29,926 bases of DNA from positions 1 to 29,926 of the forward strand of contig CAKPBB010000021.1 in the NCBI GenBank assembly GCA_934140005.1, read 5' to 3'. Below the pieces are notes generated by a model. That model was not told the origin of the DNA and did no database searches. It saw only the letters and a program-made list of their open reading frames with translations. Origin of the DNA: an uncultured Clostridia bacterium (GTDB taxonomy: Bacteria > Bacillota > Clostridia > TANB77 > CAG-508). Below, piece by piece: positions 8,024-16,951 of this stretch (position 1 is its first letter; each line of letters starts with the position of its first letter). The translations under genes were made by a program, and so were the position numbers.

Positions 8024-8053
8024 AGAAGTTGTTAAAGTGCAACTTCTTTTTTT
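8023..8053 (+). terminator. Intrinsic terminator after the WecA/TagO-type gene
   Basis: AAGAAGTTG (8023-8031) pairs with CAACTTCTT (8040-8048), followed by T residues to 8053. Confidence 0.85.
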
Positions 8054-8085
8054 GCTGTAAAGAGTAATGAAAATGTAAATAATGA

Positions 8086-8114
8086 TTGTTTTTTTGAATA
8101 AAATATTATATAAT
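8086..8114 (+). promoter_or_regulatory. Sigma-A promoter of the acetyltransferase gene
   Basis: TTGTTT (8086-8091), a 17-base spacer, then a perfect TATAAT (8109-8114). Confidence 0.65.
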
Positions 8115-8149
8115 ACTATTCTAGAATGGTATTTGTAAAGGGGAAATTT

Positions 8150-8590
8150 ATGCAAGTTATAGAATTCGAAAATAAGTATAAAGAAAAAACAAGACAGTTG
8201 ATAATTGATGTTGCTATACATGAACATGGTTTTAAAGAATGGAAAGAACATATATTGAAATTTGAAAATGAATTTTATAAAGAGAATAATGGAAACTGTT
8301 GGATTGCAATAAATGAATTTGATGAAGTTGTTGGAACAATAAGTTTAAGAAAAATGAGTGAAAAAAGAGCAGAAGTGAAAAACTTGTATATACATTCTGG
8401 ATTTAGACAACAGGGGATTGCTCAAAATTTATTGGATAGATTATTTGAATTTGCAAAGGCAAATGGATATACAGAATTGCAATTAGATACATATAGTGAA
8501 TTTAGTAAAGCAATGAAGTTATATGAAAAAAATGGATTTGTTTGTAAAGATACTATTGATAATAGACATATATTTTTTAAAGAAATATAA
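8150..8590 (+). CDS. GNAT-family N-acetyltransferase
   Basis: The predicted enzyme transfers an acetyl group from acetyl-CoA to an amine of unknown identity. The start at 8150 (MQVIEFENKY) is chosen because AAAGGGGA lies six bases upstream; the longer frame from 8126 has no ribosome binding site. The 146 residues hold one GNAT domain. The central strands are VGTISLRKM and AEVKNLYIHSGF. The CoA-binding motif A RQQGIAQNLLDRLFEFAK (about 88-105) is the R/Q-x-x-G-x-G/A type, and AMKLYEKNGF is the usual C-terminal motif. It has its own promoter and is followed 56 bases later by a GT8 gene, possibly cotranscribed. The substrate cannot be told from sequence. Confidence 0.85.
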   Translation: MQVIEFENKYKEKTRQLIIDVAIHEHGFKEWKEHILKFENEFYKENNGNCWIAINEFDEVVGTISLRKMSEKRAEVKNLYIHSGFRQQGIAQNLLDRLFEFAKANGYTELQLDTYSEFSKAMKLYEKNGFVCKDTIDNRHIFFKEI

Positions 8591-8646
8591 TAAATGATAA
8601 TATAAAAACTTTGTATGTAAATATAGTATAGAAAGGATGATATATA

Positions 8647-9507
8647 ATGGAAAACATAAATATATTATTATCAGTAAATAAAAAGTTTTTAAAGCATACA
8701 GAAGAGTTACTTGCTTCATTGTTGTACTATTCATCTAAAAAGCTAAACATTTATTTAATGTATGTTGAAAATGAACTAACACAAGAAGACTTAAATAATG
8801 TGAAAAATTTTGTTGATAATATGGGAAATGGTAAAATAATTCCAATAGTGTTTGATACAAAACAACTGGAAGGAATGCCAGTTACAGATGATGAAGGTTC
8901 TTTTTTTGGAATGGAAGCATATAGTAGACTATTTTGTTCTTTTACACTACCTAAAGAGGTAGAGAAAATATTATATTTAGATGCTGATATGATATGTACA
9001 GGAGATATTACAGAACTATATAATATTGATTTCGAAGGTAAAATGTGGATTGCTTGTAGAGATAAAGGAATAAAACAAAAAGATTTAGATAGATTAGGTT
9101 TACCTTCTGATTATCCATATATCAATTCTGGTATGCTACTCATAAATGTAAAGAAAATTAGAAAAATGTATACAGAACAAGATATAGCTCAAAAAATAAG
9201 AGAGGTACATAAAGTTTTAGTTTATCCTGATCAAGATTTTATAAATAAAGTTTTTTGTGATGATATAAAAATTGTTGATAATAAATATAATCTTGTAGCT
9301 AAAGATATAAGATATAATGAATTAACAGAGAAACCGCTGATAATTCATTATGCTGGAAGTGTAAAACCTTGGAAAGAAGATGTGTCAAGATTTGATAAAG
9401 AATATATTGAATTTTATTATGATTCTATGAAATTGCAAGGAAAGTTAAAAGAAAAAAAGCTGAAAGAAATAATAGAAACTCATAAAAAATATGGATACAA
9501 AAACTAA
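8647..9507 (+). CDS. Family 8 glycosyltransferase
   Basis: GT8 enzymes are retaining transferases that use UDP-glucose or UDP-galactose, often for wall polysaccharide or surface glycan. The 286-residue protein has the full set of family motifs: an N-terminal nucleotide-binding strand (NINILLSVNKKF), the metal-binding DxD as LDADMICTGD (D112, D114), SGMLLINVKKIR after PYIN, YPDQDFINKVF, and the C-terminal IIHYAGSVKPWK that binds the diphosphate. The start has AAAGGATG upstream. There is no membrane segment, so it should act in the cytoplasm or at the membrane surface. A long AT-only inverted repeat follows it. The second glycosyltransferase of the window lies two genes downstream. Confidence 0.9.
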   Translation: MENINILLSVNKKFLKHTEELLASLLYYSSKKLNIYLMYVENELTQEDLNNVKNFVDNMGNGKIIPIVFDTKQLEGMPVTDDEGSFFGMEAYSRLFCSFTLPKEVEKILYLDADMICTGDITELYNIDFEGKMWIACRDKGIKQKDLDRLGLPSDYPYINSGMLLINVKKIRKMYTEQDIAQKIREVHKVLVYPDQDFINKVFCDDIKIVDNKYNLVAKDIRYNELTEKPLIIHYAGSVKPWKEDVSRFDKEYIEFYYDSMKLQGKLKEKKLKEIIETHKKYGYKN

Positions 9508-9516
9508 AGAAAAATA

Positions 9517-9564
9517 AAAATTTACTTAAATTAAAGAAGAAAATTCCAAATTTAAGTAAATTTT
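9517..9564 (+). terminator. Perfect 16-bp AT-only hairpin, probable terminator
   Basis: AAAATTTACTTAAATT (9517-9532) is the exact reverse complement of 9549-9564, with a 16-base loop. The 3' arm ends in TTTTG. It lies directly after the GT8 stop. The stem contains only two G-C pairs, so terminator strength is uncertain. Confidence 0.55.
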
Positions 9565-9637
9565 GTTATATTAGGCATAAATTGTTTGATGTAAATATTG
9601 GATTGAATAATATTGATATTTTGATAAAACTGCTGGT

Positions 9638-9667
9638 TTGACATTTCTGATTTAAGTATAGTATAAT
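9638..9667 (+). promoter_or_regulatory. Sigma-A promoter of sua5
   Basis: Perfect TTGACA (9638-9643) and perfect TATAAT (9662-9667) with an 18-base spacer, 24 bases before the gene. Confidence 0.8.
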
Positions 9668-9690
9668 ATATTGGATGAGGTTGATTTGAT

Positions 9691-10731
9691 ATGTATTATA
9701 ATTGGAAAGAAAGAACGGATACAGAAGAATTAAAAATAATATGTAATTTGATAAGAAATGGTGAGTTAGTAATTTTTCCAACAGAAACTGTATATGGAAT
9801 TGGAGCTAATGCACTTGATGAAAATGCTGTTGGAAAAATTTTTATTGCAAAAGGTAGACCTTCAGATAACCCATTGATAGTTCATGTTGCTGATAAAAGA
9901 AAAATAAATGAGATTACTCAAGATATAACAGAGGTAGAGCAAAAATTGATTGACAATTTTATGCCTGGACCATTTACAATTATTTTAAAAAGAAAACCAA
10001 TTATACCTGATATAGTGACAGCTGGATTGGATACGGTTGCAGTAAGAATGCCTGATAACATTATTGCAAGAGGAATAATTCAACTTTCTGGAGTACCAAT
10101 AGCAGCACCGAGTGCTAATATTTCTGGAAAACCAAGTGGTACTAATATAGAGGATATAAGAAAAGAATTAGAGGGAAAGGTTTCTGCAATAGTTGATGGT
10201 GGAGAAACAAATATTGGACTAGAGTCTACAGTAGTGAAAGTTATAAATGAAATACCGGTTATTTTAAGACCAGGAAAGATAACTCCTGAAGATATAAAAA
10301 ATGTCGTAGGTAATGTGAAGTTAGATGACAACATATTTAAAAAAGTGAAAAAAAGTGAGAAAATTGAAAGCCCAGGAATGAAATATAGGCATTATGCACC
10401 AGAAACAAAATGTAAATTAGTTAATTGTTCAAATGAATTAGATCAAATTTTTTATTTAAAAAAATTTATAAAAGAGTATAATGAAGATGTTGTAATTATT
10501 GGATTTGAAGAGCATAAGGAAAAATTATATGTAGATGAAGAAAAATTCATAAGTGTAGGTTCAAAAGAAGATTTAACAAGTTTTGCAAAAAATATTTATT
10601 CTGCACTAAGAAAAGCAGATGAATTAAAACCGAAAAGAATATTGATAGAAGGAGTTCCAAAGACAGGAATAGGAATTGCAATAATGAATAGATTAGTAAG
10701 AACTTGTGAATATGATGTTTTTGAAAAGTAA
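9691..10731 (+). CDS. sua5: L-threonylcarbamoyladenylate synthase (Sua5/YwlC type)
   Basis: The enzyme makes threonylcarbamoyl-AMP from threonine, bicarbonate and ATP, the first step of the t6A modification at position 37 of ANN-decoding tRNAs. The 346-residue protein has the YrdC-like catalytic domain at about 1-205. Its motifs are FPTETVYGIGANA, FIAKGRPSDNPLIVHV, GPFTIILKRK, VAVRMPDN, PIAAPSANISGKPSGT and VDGGETNIGLESTVV. The linker SPGMKYRHYAPETK and a C-terminal Sua5 domain (about 240-346) separate it from the shorter TsaC type. It has a strong promoter directly upstream. The next gene is a glycosyltransferase in the same direction after 57 bases. Confidence 0.95.
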   Translation: MYYNWKERTDTEELKIICNLIRNGELVIFPTETVYGIGANALDENAVGKIFIAKGRPSDNPLIVHVADKRKINEITQDITEVEQKLIDNFMPGPFTIILKRKPIIPDIVTAGLDTVAVRMPDNIIARGIIQLSGVPIAAPSANISGKPSGTNIEDIRKELEGKVSAIVDGGETNIGLESTVVKVINEIPVILRPGKITPEDIKNVVGNVKLDDNIFKKVKKSEKIESPGMKYRHYAPETKCKLVNCSNELDQIFYLKKFIKEYNEDVVIIGFEEHKEKLYVDEEKFISVGSKEDLTSFAKNIYSALRKADELKPKRILIEGVPKTGIGIAIMNRLVRTCEYDVFEK

Positions 10732-10750
10732 AAATTAAATGATTTAATTT
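10732..10750 (+). repeat. 19-bp AT palindrome after sua5
   Basis: AAATTAAAT and ATTTAATTT flank a single G directly after the sua5 stop. It could be a weak hairpin or a protein site; there is no T-run of note. Confidence 0.4.
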
Positions 10751-10788
10751 ATATATAGTGTTTATATAAATTATCAGAAAGAGGAGAA

Positions 10789-12042
10789 ATGAATAAGGAT
10801 ATAAATTTTGGAATAGGTTTTATAACTGGTAGGGCAAATATTTGTAAAATAGTAAATAGTTATTATAAATATTTAGTTGAACAAGTAGAAAATCTAGATA
10901 TGAAAGTAAATCTTACAATTTTTATATTGTATGATTTGGCATATCAATTTACTACAAGAATAGATTTTTATGGAATCCTTCCAGAAGTATATAAGCATAT
11001 AAATATAAAATATATATCACCAGAAGATATAGAAGAAGATAAAAAGAAAATTATTTCAAAATATGATATTTCTAAGGAAGATGCAAATTTACTATTAGGT
11101 AAGGGATATGGAAAAGCAAGAAATACAATCTTATATTATGCTTTAAAAAGAGATATTGACTATTTACTTTTTTGGGATGATGACGAATATCCATTAGCTA
11201 GTGTAAAAAATGACAAAGAACTTGAATGGATAAAACAGGCTAATATTGCTGAACATATAAAGCATATAGAAGATGCAGATGTTACAATGGGATATAGATG
11301 TGGATTTATGAATCCATTACCTTATATAGAATATAATGATATTATCCAAGAAGAAGATTATAAAAAATTTATAGATGGTTTAGAAAATGAAGTAATAAAT
11401 TGGGAGAAAGCTCAAAAAACTAGAAAAGATAATACAAATATTGAATATGCACAAAGAGATATAGCAGAACATACAAAGCCAACAGAATACTTAGAGGAAA
11501 TTGGTAAAAAGACATTTGTATTGGGTTCTGGTATATGCTTGAATCTAAGACATTTAGATAAAATTCCTGCATTTTACAATCCACCAGGAGCAAGAGGTGA
11601 AGATACATTTTTCTCTTGTGCATTAGGATTAAAAGATGCAAAAGTAATGAGAATTCCAGTATATCATTTTCATGATTGTTTTTTAAAGTATACTTCTTTA
11701 ATGAAAGAAAAATATCCAAAAACATTTAGAAGAATTGCTTTAGATGATAATGGAATTGAACAAAGATTTTTGAAAACAACTATGGGTTGGACAAAGTATA
11801 AACCTCTTTTATATTACATAACAGAAAGAGAAAGTTATAAACAAATAATAAAAGATACAAGGAAAAATTTGGAAGAAAGTATACCGAAAATTAATACAGC
11901 TTTTGAAACTTGTGATTTTTCATGCTTAATAGGTGAACTTGACGAATATGATAAAAATGTAAAGAAACATTATCAAGAATTTTTAAGAGTTACAGAAGTA
12001 TGGAATGATTTAAAATATAAAATAAAAGAGTCTAAAGTATAA
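10789..12042 (+). CDS. GT-A-like glycosyltransferase (family not assigned)
   Basis: The 417-residue protein looks like a GT-A-fold glycosyltransferase but I do not recognise a named subfamily. The N-terminal strand (INFGIGFITGRANICKIVNSYYKYL) resembles GT2-like openings. GYGKARNTILYYALKRDIDYLLFWDDDEYP ends in a DDD metal motif (D130-D132). GARGEDTFFSCAL near residue 265 is a plausible ED catalytic or acceptor motif, and VYHFHDCFLKYT follows. The last 120 residues are helical and charged. There is no membrane segment. AGGAG sits only two bases before the ATG, which is unusually tight. It is followed by a hairpin terminator and could share a transcript with sua5. Confidence 0.65.
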   Translation: MNKDINFGIGFITGRANICKIVNSYYKYLVEQVENLDMKVNLTIFILYDLAYQFTTRIDFYGILPEVYKHINIKYISPEDIEEDKKKIISKYDISKEDANLLLGKGYGKARNTILYYALKRDIDYLLFWDDDEYPLASVKNDKELEWIKQANIAEHIKHIEDADVTMGYRCGFMNPLPYIEYNDIIQEEDYKKFIDGLENEVINWEKAQKTRKDNTNIEYAQRDIAEHTKPTEYLEEIGKKTFVLGSGICLNLRHLDKIPAFYNPPGARGEDTFFSCALGLKDAKVMRIPVYHFHDCFLKYTSLMKEKYPKTFRRIALDDNGIEQRFLKTTMGWTKYKPLLYYITERESYKQIIKDTRKNLEESIPKINTAFETCDFSCLIGELDEYDKNVKKHYQEFLRVTEVWNDLKYKIKESKV

Positions 12043-12067
12043 GAAGAACATTAAGTTCTTCTTTATC
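12041..12067 (+). terminator. Probable terminator after the GT-A-like gene
   Basis: AAGAAGAAC (12041-12049) pairs perfectly with GTTCTTCTT (12055-12063) around a 5-base loop, beginning in the stop codon. The tail is TATCTTT, so the T-run is broken. Confidence 0.7.
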
Positions 12068-12126
12068 TTTAATAAAAGAAAATGAAGAATTTATATATTT
12101 TTAAGATTTTTTCTTATACATATACA

Positions 12127-12155
12127 TTGAAAAAATAACAGGTTTATTTTATAAT
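12127..12155 (+). promoter_or_regulatory. Sigma-A promoter of the pth-rng-bofA-rimO-amidase operon
   Basis: TTGAAA (12127-12132), a 17-base spacer and a perfect TATAAT (12150-12155). Confidence 0.75.
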
Positions 12156-12176
12156 AGTCAATAGGAGTTAATGAAA

Positions 12177-12740
12177 ATGAAATTGATTGTAGGATTAGGA
12201 AATCCAGAAAATGAAGAAAATTATTCAAACACTAGACACAATATGGGGTTTGATGTTATAAATTTATTAGCAAGTAAATATAATATAGAAATTTCAAGAA
12301 CAAAATTTCAAGGATTATATGGTAGTGGTACTATTGAAAATGAAAAAGTAATTTTACTAAAACCACAAACATATATGAATAATAGTGGAGAATCAATAAT
12401 AGAATTTATGAAATTCTATAAATTATCTGAAAATGATTTACTTGTTATCTATGATGATATAGATATAGAACCAGGTAAAATTAGAATTAAAAGAAATGGC
12501 TCAGCAAGTACGCATAATGGTATGAAGTCAATAGTATATAATCTGAAAACTGAGAATTTTCCAAGAGTAAGAATTGGTATAGGCAAACCGACTAATGGAA
12601 ATGATATGATTTCACATGTAATTGGAAATATTCCAGAAGACGAAATGAAAATTTTAAAAAAAGGAATTGAGCAAGGTGAGCAAGCAGTAGAAACAATTTT
12701 AGACAAGGGAATTGAAACTGCAATGAATATGTATAATTAA
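12177..12740 (+). CDS. pth: Peptidyl-tRNA hydrolase
   Basis: Pth frees tRNA from peptidyl-tRNAs dropped by the ribosome. AGGAG (12163-12167) is nine bases before the ATG at 12177 and only three before that at 12171, so the shorter start (MKLIVGLGNP) is chosen, giving 187 residues. Catalytic and binding residues are in place: N9 in GLGNP, H21 in TRHNMGF, N68 in YMNNS, D93/D94 in IYDDIDIEPG, and H113/N114 in STHNGMKS. The C-terminus is normal for the family. It opens a five-gene operon, with rng beginning eight bases after its stop. Confidence 0.96.
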   Translation: MKLIVGLGNPENEENYSNTRHNMGFDVINLLASKYNIEISRTKFQGLYGSGTIENEKVILLKPQTYMNNSGESIIEFMKFYKLSENDLLVIYDDIDIEPGKIRIKRNGSASTHNGMKSIVYNLKTENFPRVRIGIGKPTNGNDMISHVIGNIPEDEMKILKKGIEQGEQAVETILDKGIETAMNMYN

Positions 12741-12748
12741 GAGGATGT

Positions 12749-13930
12749 ATGAAAGAGATAATAATTTACGAAGAAAATGAAAATAAAACAATAATGTATT
12801 TGGAAAATCAACGAATATTAGAAAAATACGAAGAGAGTGAAGAAAATAGAACAATTGAAGGAAACATTTATATAGGAAAAGTACAAAATATTTTATCTGG
12901 TTTACAAGCAGCTTTTATAGATTTGGGAAATGGAAAAAATGCATTTATACATTTAAAAGATATTTTACCGAAGAGAAATATAGTTACAGAACCAGAAGTT
13001 GATGAAGCAGAGCAAAAACTTAAAATTAAAGATTTTATCAAACCGGGAATGCCAATTATAGTTGAGGTAAAAAGAGATGAAACTTTAAATAAAGGTGCAA
13101 GAGTTTCAACACATATAAGCATAAAAGGAAGATTTATAGTATATATGCCAAATGCGACTTTCATTACTGTATCTCAAAAGATTACTAATAAAGAAAAAAG
13201 AGAGGAACTAATTGCAATTGCAAAAAAATATTTACCAGAAAATACAGGAGCAATTATAAGAACAGTAAGTGAAGAAGCAAGTGAAAAAGAAATTGCTGAA
13301 GATATAAATGCTCAAGTAGATAAATGGGAAAAGTTAAAAAAACAAGAGGTATATGAATATCCTAAAAAGCTATTTGATGCTGGTGGTATAATAAAGAAAA
13401 TTATTATTGACTTAGCAGATAATTCACTTGATAGAATTGTTGTAAATAGTGAAGAAATGAGATATAGGGTAAATGCTATTTTAAGTGAAATAAATAAAGA
13501 TATTAAAGTAGTAGTTACTAAAGAAAATATATTAGATTGGTATAATATAAGAAAAGAATTACAAGAATCAAATAACAGAAAAATATGGTTAAAAAATGGT
13601 GGATTTATAACAATAGACAAAACAGAAGCTTTAACAGCAATAGATGTTAACTCAGGAAAATTTGTTGGAAAAAATAATCTAGAAGAAACCATTTTTCAAG
13701 TTAATGAACAAGCTGCTATAGAGATTGCAAAACAGATTAGATTAAGAGATATTGGTGGAATTATTTTAATTGATTTTATAGATATGCATATTGACGAGCA
13801 TAAAAATAAAATTATAAAAGTAATGAAAGAATATACAAAAAACGATAGAAGTAGAGTACAAATAGAAGAATTTACAAAATTAAATTTATTAGAACTTACA
13901 AGAAAACATATATGTAGTAATTATAAATAA
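12749..13930 (+). CDS. rng: Ribonuclease G/E family protein, short form without zinc link
   Basis: RNase E/G enzymes cut single-stranded AU-rich RNA and help mature rRNA and decay mRNA. Visible parts are an S1-type RNA-binding domain at about 36-125 (GNIYIGKVQNILSGLQAAFIDLG), a 5'-sensor/RNase-H-like region, and a DNase I-like catalytic region with D299 in TAIDVNSGKF and D342 in IDFIDM. These match the magnesium-binding aspartates D303 and D346 of E. coli RNase E. The protein ends at residue 393 shortly after LNLLELTRKH. Typical RNase G proteins continue for roughly another 80-100 residues with a CPxC zinc link that holds the dimer. The stop is clean, and no continuation is seen in the 22 bases before the next gene. 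GAGGATG supports the ATG. Confidence 0.9.
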   Translation: MKEIIIYEENENKTIMYLENQRILEKYEESEENRTIEGNIYIGKVQNILSGLQAAFIDLGNGKNAFIHLKDILPKRNIVTEPEVDEAEQKLKIKDFIKPGMPIIVEVKRDETLNKGARVSTHISIKGRFIVYMPNATFITVSQKITNKEKREELIAIAKKYLPENTGAIIRTVSEEASEKEIAEDINAQVDKWEKLKKQEVYEYPKKLFDAGGIIKKIIIDLADNSLDRIVVNSEEMRYRVNAILSEINKDIKVVVTKENILDWYNIRKELQESNNRKIWLKNGGFITIDKTEALTAIDVNSGKFVGKNNLEETIFQVNEQAAIEIAKQIRLRDIGGIILIDFIDMHIDEHKNKIIKVMKEYTKNDRSRVQIEEFTKLNLLELTRKHICSNYK

Positions 13931-13952
13931 AATATGGAAGGAAGTATAAATT

Positions 13953-14192
13953 ATGGATATTTTATCATATTTAATAGCTTTTGTGATTTTACTTGTAGTA
14001 TTAAAAATTATAGCTATTCCATTTAAGATAGCAATTAAGTTTATTATAAACTCAATTATAGGAGGGCTTATACTAGCTGTACTTGCATATTTTGGAATAG
14101 GAATAATAGTAACTTGGTGGATGGTAGCTTTAACTGGATTATTTGGTATTCCAGGAGCTGTTATTTCTATAATACTAGCAATGATATTGTAA
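13953..14192 (+). CDS. bofA: BofA-family membrane protein (pro-sigma-K processing inhibitor type)
   Basis: In Bacillus, BofA sits in the outer forespore membrane and holds the SpoIVFB protease inactive until pro-sigma-K should be cut. This 79-residue protein is almost wholly hydrophobic, with segments at about 3-22, 33-52 and 54-78. It has the family's N-x-x-x-G-G pattern (FIINSIIGGLIL) and the C-terminal TGLFGIPGAVISIILA, which matches the ending of BofA proteins. AAGGAAG precedes the start. It lies 22 bases after rng and 57 before rimO. No spoIVF genes are in the window, so a role in sigma-K control is by family only. Confidence 0.8.
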   Translation: MDILSYLIAFVILLVVLKIIAIPFKIAIKFIINSIIGGLILAVLAYFGIGIIVTWWMVALTGLFGIPGAVISIILAMIL

Positions 14193-14249
14193 AAGATATT
14201 TACATAAGGAAAAAGCTGATGCAAAGAGATTAAATAATTGGAGAAAGAT

Positions 14250-15557
14250 ATGAAAGTAGGTTTTATTTCATTAGGTTGTAGTAAAAATTTAGTTGATACA
14301 GAAATGTGTATTGGTATTTTTAAAAAAGAAAATATGGAAATTGTAAATAATCCAGAAGAGGCAGATATTATAGTAATTAATACTTGTGGATTTATAGGTT
14401 CTGCAAAAGAAGAGGCAATTAATACAATTTTGGAAATGGCTAATTATAAAGAAAATGGAAATTGCAAATATTTAATTGTAATGGGCTGTTTAGTTAAAAG
14501 ATATAAGAAAGAGTTACAAAAAGCATTACCAGAAGTTGATCTGTTTTTAAGCATTGACGAATATGACAATTTATGGGAAAAAGTTGCAAACTTGATAGGA
14601 ACAGAAGTAAAATCTAAAAATACATTAGACTATATGGAACGTGTTGTATCAACAGGAAGTACAACAGCTTATTTAAAAATTGCAGAAGGCTGTAATAATA
14701 AATGTACATATTGTGCAATACCAGCAATAAGAGGACCTTATGTAAGTAGAAAATTTGAAGATATAATAGAAGAGGCAAAAAAACTTGCAAAGAGTGGAAT
14801 TAAAGAACTTATAGTAATTGCACAAGATACAACTAAATATGGAATTGATTTGTATGGAGAGCCAAGACTTGCAGAATTATTACAAGAACTATGCAAAATA
14901 GAAGGCTTTAAGTGGATAAGATTTTTATATGCTTATCCAGAAAGTATAACAGATGAACTTATAAAAGTTGTAAAAGAAAATGATAAAATTTGCAAATATT
15001 TTGATATTCCACTTCAACATTTTTCTGATTCTGTATTAAAGAGAATGAACAGAAAAAGTGATAGTACAAGTATAGAAGATTTAATAGAAAAAATCAGAAA
15101 GGAAATTCCAAATGTTATTTTAAGAACTACTTTTATAGTTGGATTTCCTGGAGAAACAGAAGAGGATTTCTTCAAATTATATGAATTTGTAAATAGAGCA
15201 AAATTTGAAAAATTAGGTGTTTTTAAATATTCAAAAGAAGATGGAACACCAGCAAGCAAAATAAAAGAACAAGTTCATCCAAAAACCAAACAAGCTAGAT
15301 ATAATAAGATTATGGAACTCGAAAATAAAATTTCGAAAATAAAATTAGAAGAAAAAATTGGAAATATTTATGAAGCTGTTATAGATGGTAAAACAGATGA
15401 TGGAATGTATTATATAGGTAGAAGCTACATGGATATTCCAGATGAAGATGGTGTTATATTTATAAAATCAAACAGCAATTTAAATACCGGAGATTGGATA
15501 AATTGTAAAATTATAGATGTTGCACAATATGATTTAATAGCTGAAAAAATAGATTAA
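14250..15557 (+). CDS. rimO: Ribosomal protein S12 methylthiotransferase
   Basis: RimO is a radical-SAM enzyme that adds a methylthio group to the beta-carbon of an aspartate of ribosomal protein S12. GGAG lies six bases before the ATG at 14250; the upstream TTG at 14238 has no site of its own. The 435-residue protein has all three domains. The N-terminal UPF0004 domain holds C10 in SLGCSKNLVDTE plus C46 and C80 for the auxiliary iron-sulfur cluster. The radical-SAM core has the C148-x3-C152-x2-C155 motif in CNNKCTYCAIP, and a C-terminal TRAM domain covers about 370-435. The SLGCSKNLVDTE form and the IRGPYVSR that follows favour RimO over MiaB. Confidence 0.95.
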   Translation: MKVGFISLGCSKNLVDTEMCIGIFKKENMEIVNNPEEADIIVINTCGFIGSAKEEAINTILEMANYKENGNCKYLIVMGCLVKRYKKELQKALPEVDLFLSIDEYDNLWEKVANLIGTEVKSKNTLDYMERVVSTGSTTAYLKIAEGCNNKCTYCAIPAIRGPYVSRKFEDIIEEAKKLAKSGIKELIVIAQDTTKYGIDLYGEPRLAELLQELCKIEGFKWIRFLYAYPESITDELIKVVKENDKICKYFDIPLQHFSDSVLKRMNRKSDSTSIEDLIEKIRKEIPNVILRTTFIVGFPGETEEDFFKLYEFVNRAKFEKLGVFKYSKEDGTPASKIKEQVHPKTKQARYNKIMELENKISKIKLEEKIGNIYEAVIDGKTDDGMYYIGRSYMDIPDEDGVIFIKSNSNLNTGDWINCKIIDVAQYDLIAEKID

Positions 15558-15574
15558 AAGAAAGGCTGATGCCA

Positions 15575-16942
15575 ATGCCAAAGAAACGAAGTAATATTGT
15601 AGAAAAAGTAAATAACAGATATTTTAGAAGAAGATTTATATTATTATTTATTATAATGGTTATTTTAATTGCTATAATAAATAGTTCAGTAAAAACGGCT
15701 AAAAGAGTACAATTAGAAAATAAAAGACGTGCCTATGAAACAAAAGTATTTGGCGAACTTCAGGAAAAAAATGCACAAATTACAAAATTTTATACATATG
15801 GTACGCATTTTCAAATTACAGGAACTGTAGATGGAATAAGCAAAGATAACTTTGAAAATGCAAAACTTGTATTAGTAGATGAAAATTCAGAACAAGAGTT
15901 TTCAATTCAAGGAAGTATTGAAGATAATAAATTGAACTTTTATTCAGATTCGACAATTAATAGTGGAATATCATTAGAAGATATTCCAGAAGGTAATTAT
16001 TATTTAAAGCTTAGATTAAAATTAAACAATAGCACAGCTCCAAAGTATTATACACTTTCTAATATGAGTTCATGTCAAAATATTGAGTATTATACTGTTA
16101 CAAGGAATTCTGAAAACAAAAAAGTAAATATAAAATTTTCTGAATATACAACAATTGAAAATGTAAAACTTAGTTGTTTAAATTTTGTAGTAGAAAAATC
16201 TGCATTGCCAAAAAATGTTTATGATATTGTTATAGATGCAGGACATGGTGGAAAAGATACAGGTGTAAAAGCTGGTGGATACGAAGAAAAGAATATAACT
16301 CTAGAAAGCAGTAAAATTTTAAAACAAGCTTTAGAAGAAAAAGGGTTTAAAGTAAAATTAACTAGAGATGACGAAAACACAGATACTTATACATCAACTA
16401 ATATGTATGATGAAAATGGAAGAATAGATATTGCTTGTAGTTCAAAAGCAAAACTTATGATTTCATTGCATGTTAATGATGGCTCAAGTAAGCTTTCTGG
16501 ATTTGAGGTTTATGCACCTTGCAAAAGTGATTTAACACTTGCTAGAAAAATTGCAAATAAAATAGTAGAACAAACTAGTATAGATTATTCAAATAATAAT
16601 AGTTTTAAAGAAACAGATGGTGTATATGTAAAAAATTATACTAAAAGTTTAATAAAAGATATGGAAGAAACAGCTAAAAAGAAAAAATTTGAAATGTATA
16701 ATATAACTGAAGATACTCCATATTTGTATACAATTCGAGAAGTTGGAGGAATCGCAACAGGTGCATATGTTGATGGAAGGAATACTGCTTATAGCAAAAA
16801 TACTTATTATGATTCAAACCAGGGAATAGAATGCTATCAAATTGAAATGGGTTATATAGATACGGATTTACAAAAGTTAGTAGAAGAAGAGAATGATTAT
16901 GTTTCAGCAATAGCAGATGCAATTGCTGAAAATTGGAAATAA
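15575..16942 (+). CDS. Membrane-anchored N-acetylmuramoyl-L-alanine amidase (Amidase_3)
   Basis: The enzyme is predicted to cut the bond between muramic acid and the stem peptide of peptidoglycan outside the cell. Two ATGs, at 15569 and 15575, are possible; AAAGG is nine bases from the second, which is used here (455 residues). A basic N-terminus and one hydrophobic segment (about 21-38) make a signal anchor. Residues 60-205 form an unassigned beta-rich extracellular region. The catalytic domain follows, with VIDAGHGGKDTG (zinc His, about 224), the glutamate in GGYEEKN (zinc Glu), SLHVND (zinc His, about 299) and IEMGYIDTD (catalytic Glu, about 424). A roughly 100-residue insertion lies between the last His and the final Glu. 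It is the last gene of the pth operon. Confidence 0.92.
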   Translation: MPKKRSNIVEKVNNRYFRRRFILLFIIMVILIAIINSSVKTAKRVQLENKRRAYETKVFGELQEKNAQITKFYTYGTHFQITGTVDGISKDNFENAKLVLVDENSEQEFSIQGSIEDNKLNFYSDSTINSGISLEDIPEGNYYLKLRLKLNNSTAPKYYTLSNMSSCQNIEYYTVTRNSENKKVNIKFSEYTTIENVKLSCLNFVVEKSALPKNVYDIVIDAGHGGKDTGVKAGGYEEKNITLESSKILKQALEEKGFKVKLTRDDENTDTYTSTNMYDENGRIDIACSSKAKLMISLHVNDGSSKLSGFEVYAPCKSDLTLARKIANKIVEQTSIDYSNNNSFKETDGVYVKNYTKSLIKDMEETAKKKKFEMYNITEDTPYLYTIREVGGIATGAYVDGRNTAYSKNTYYDSNQGIECYQIEMGYIDTDLQKLVEEENDYVSAIADAIAENWK

Positions 16943-16951
16943 ATTGAGAAT

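Noticed and set aside
13931..13952. Frameshift as the explanation for the short RNase G
   Set aside because: No CPxC-encoding sequence exists in any frame between the stop and the next gene, which begins 22 bases later.
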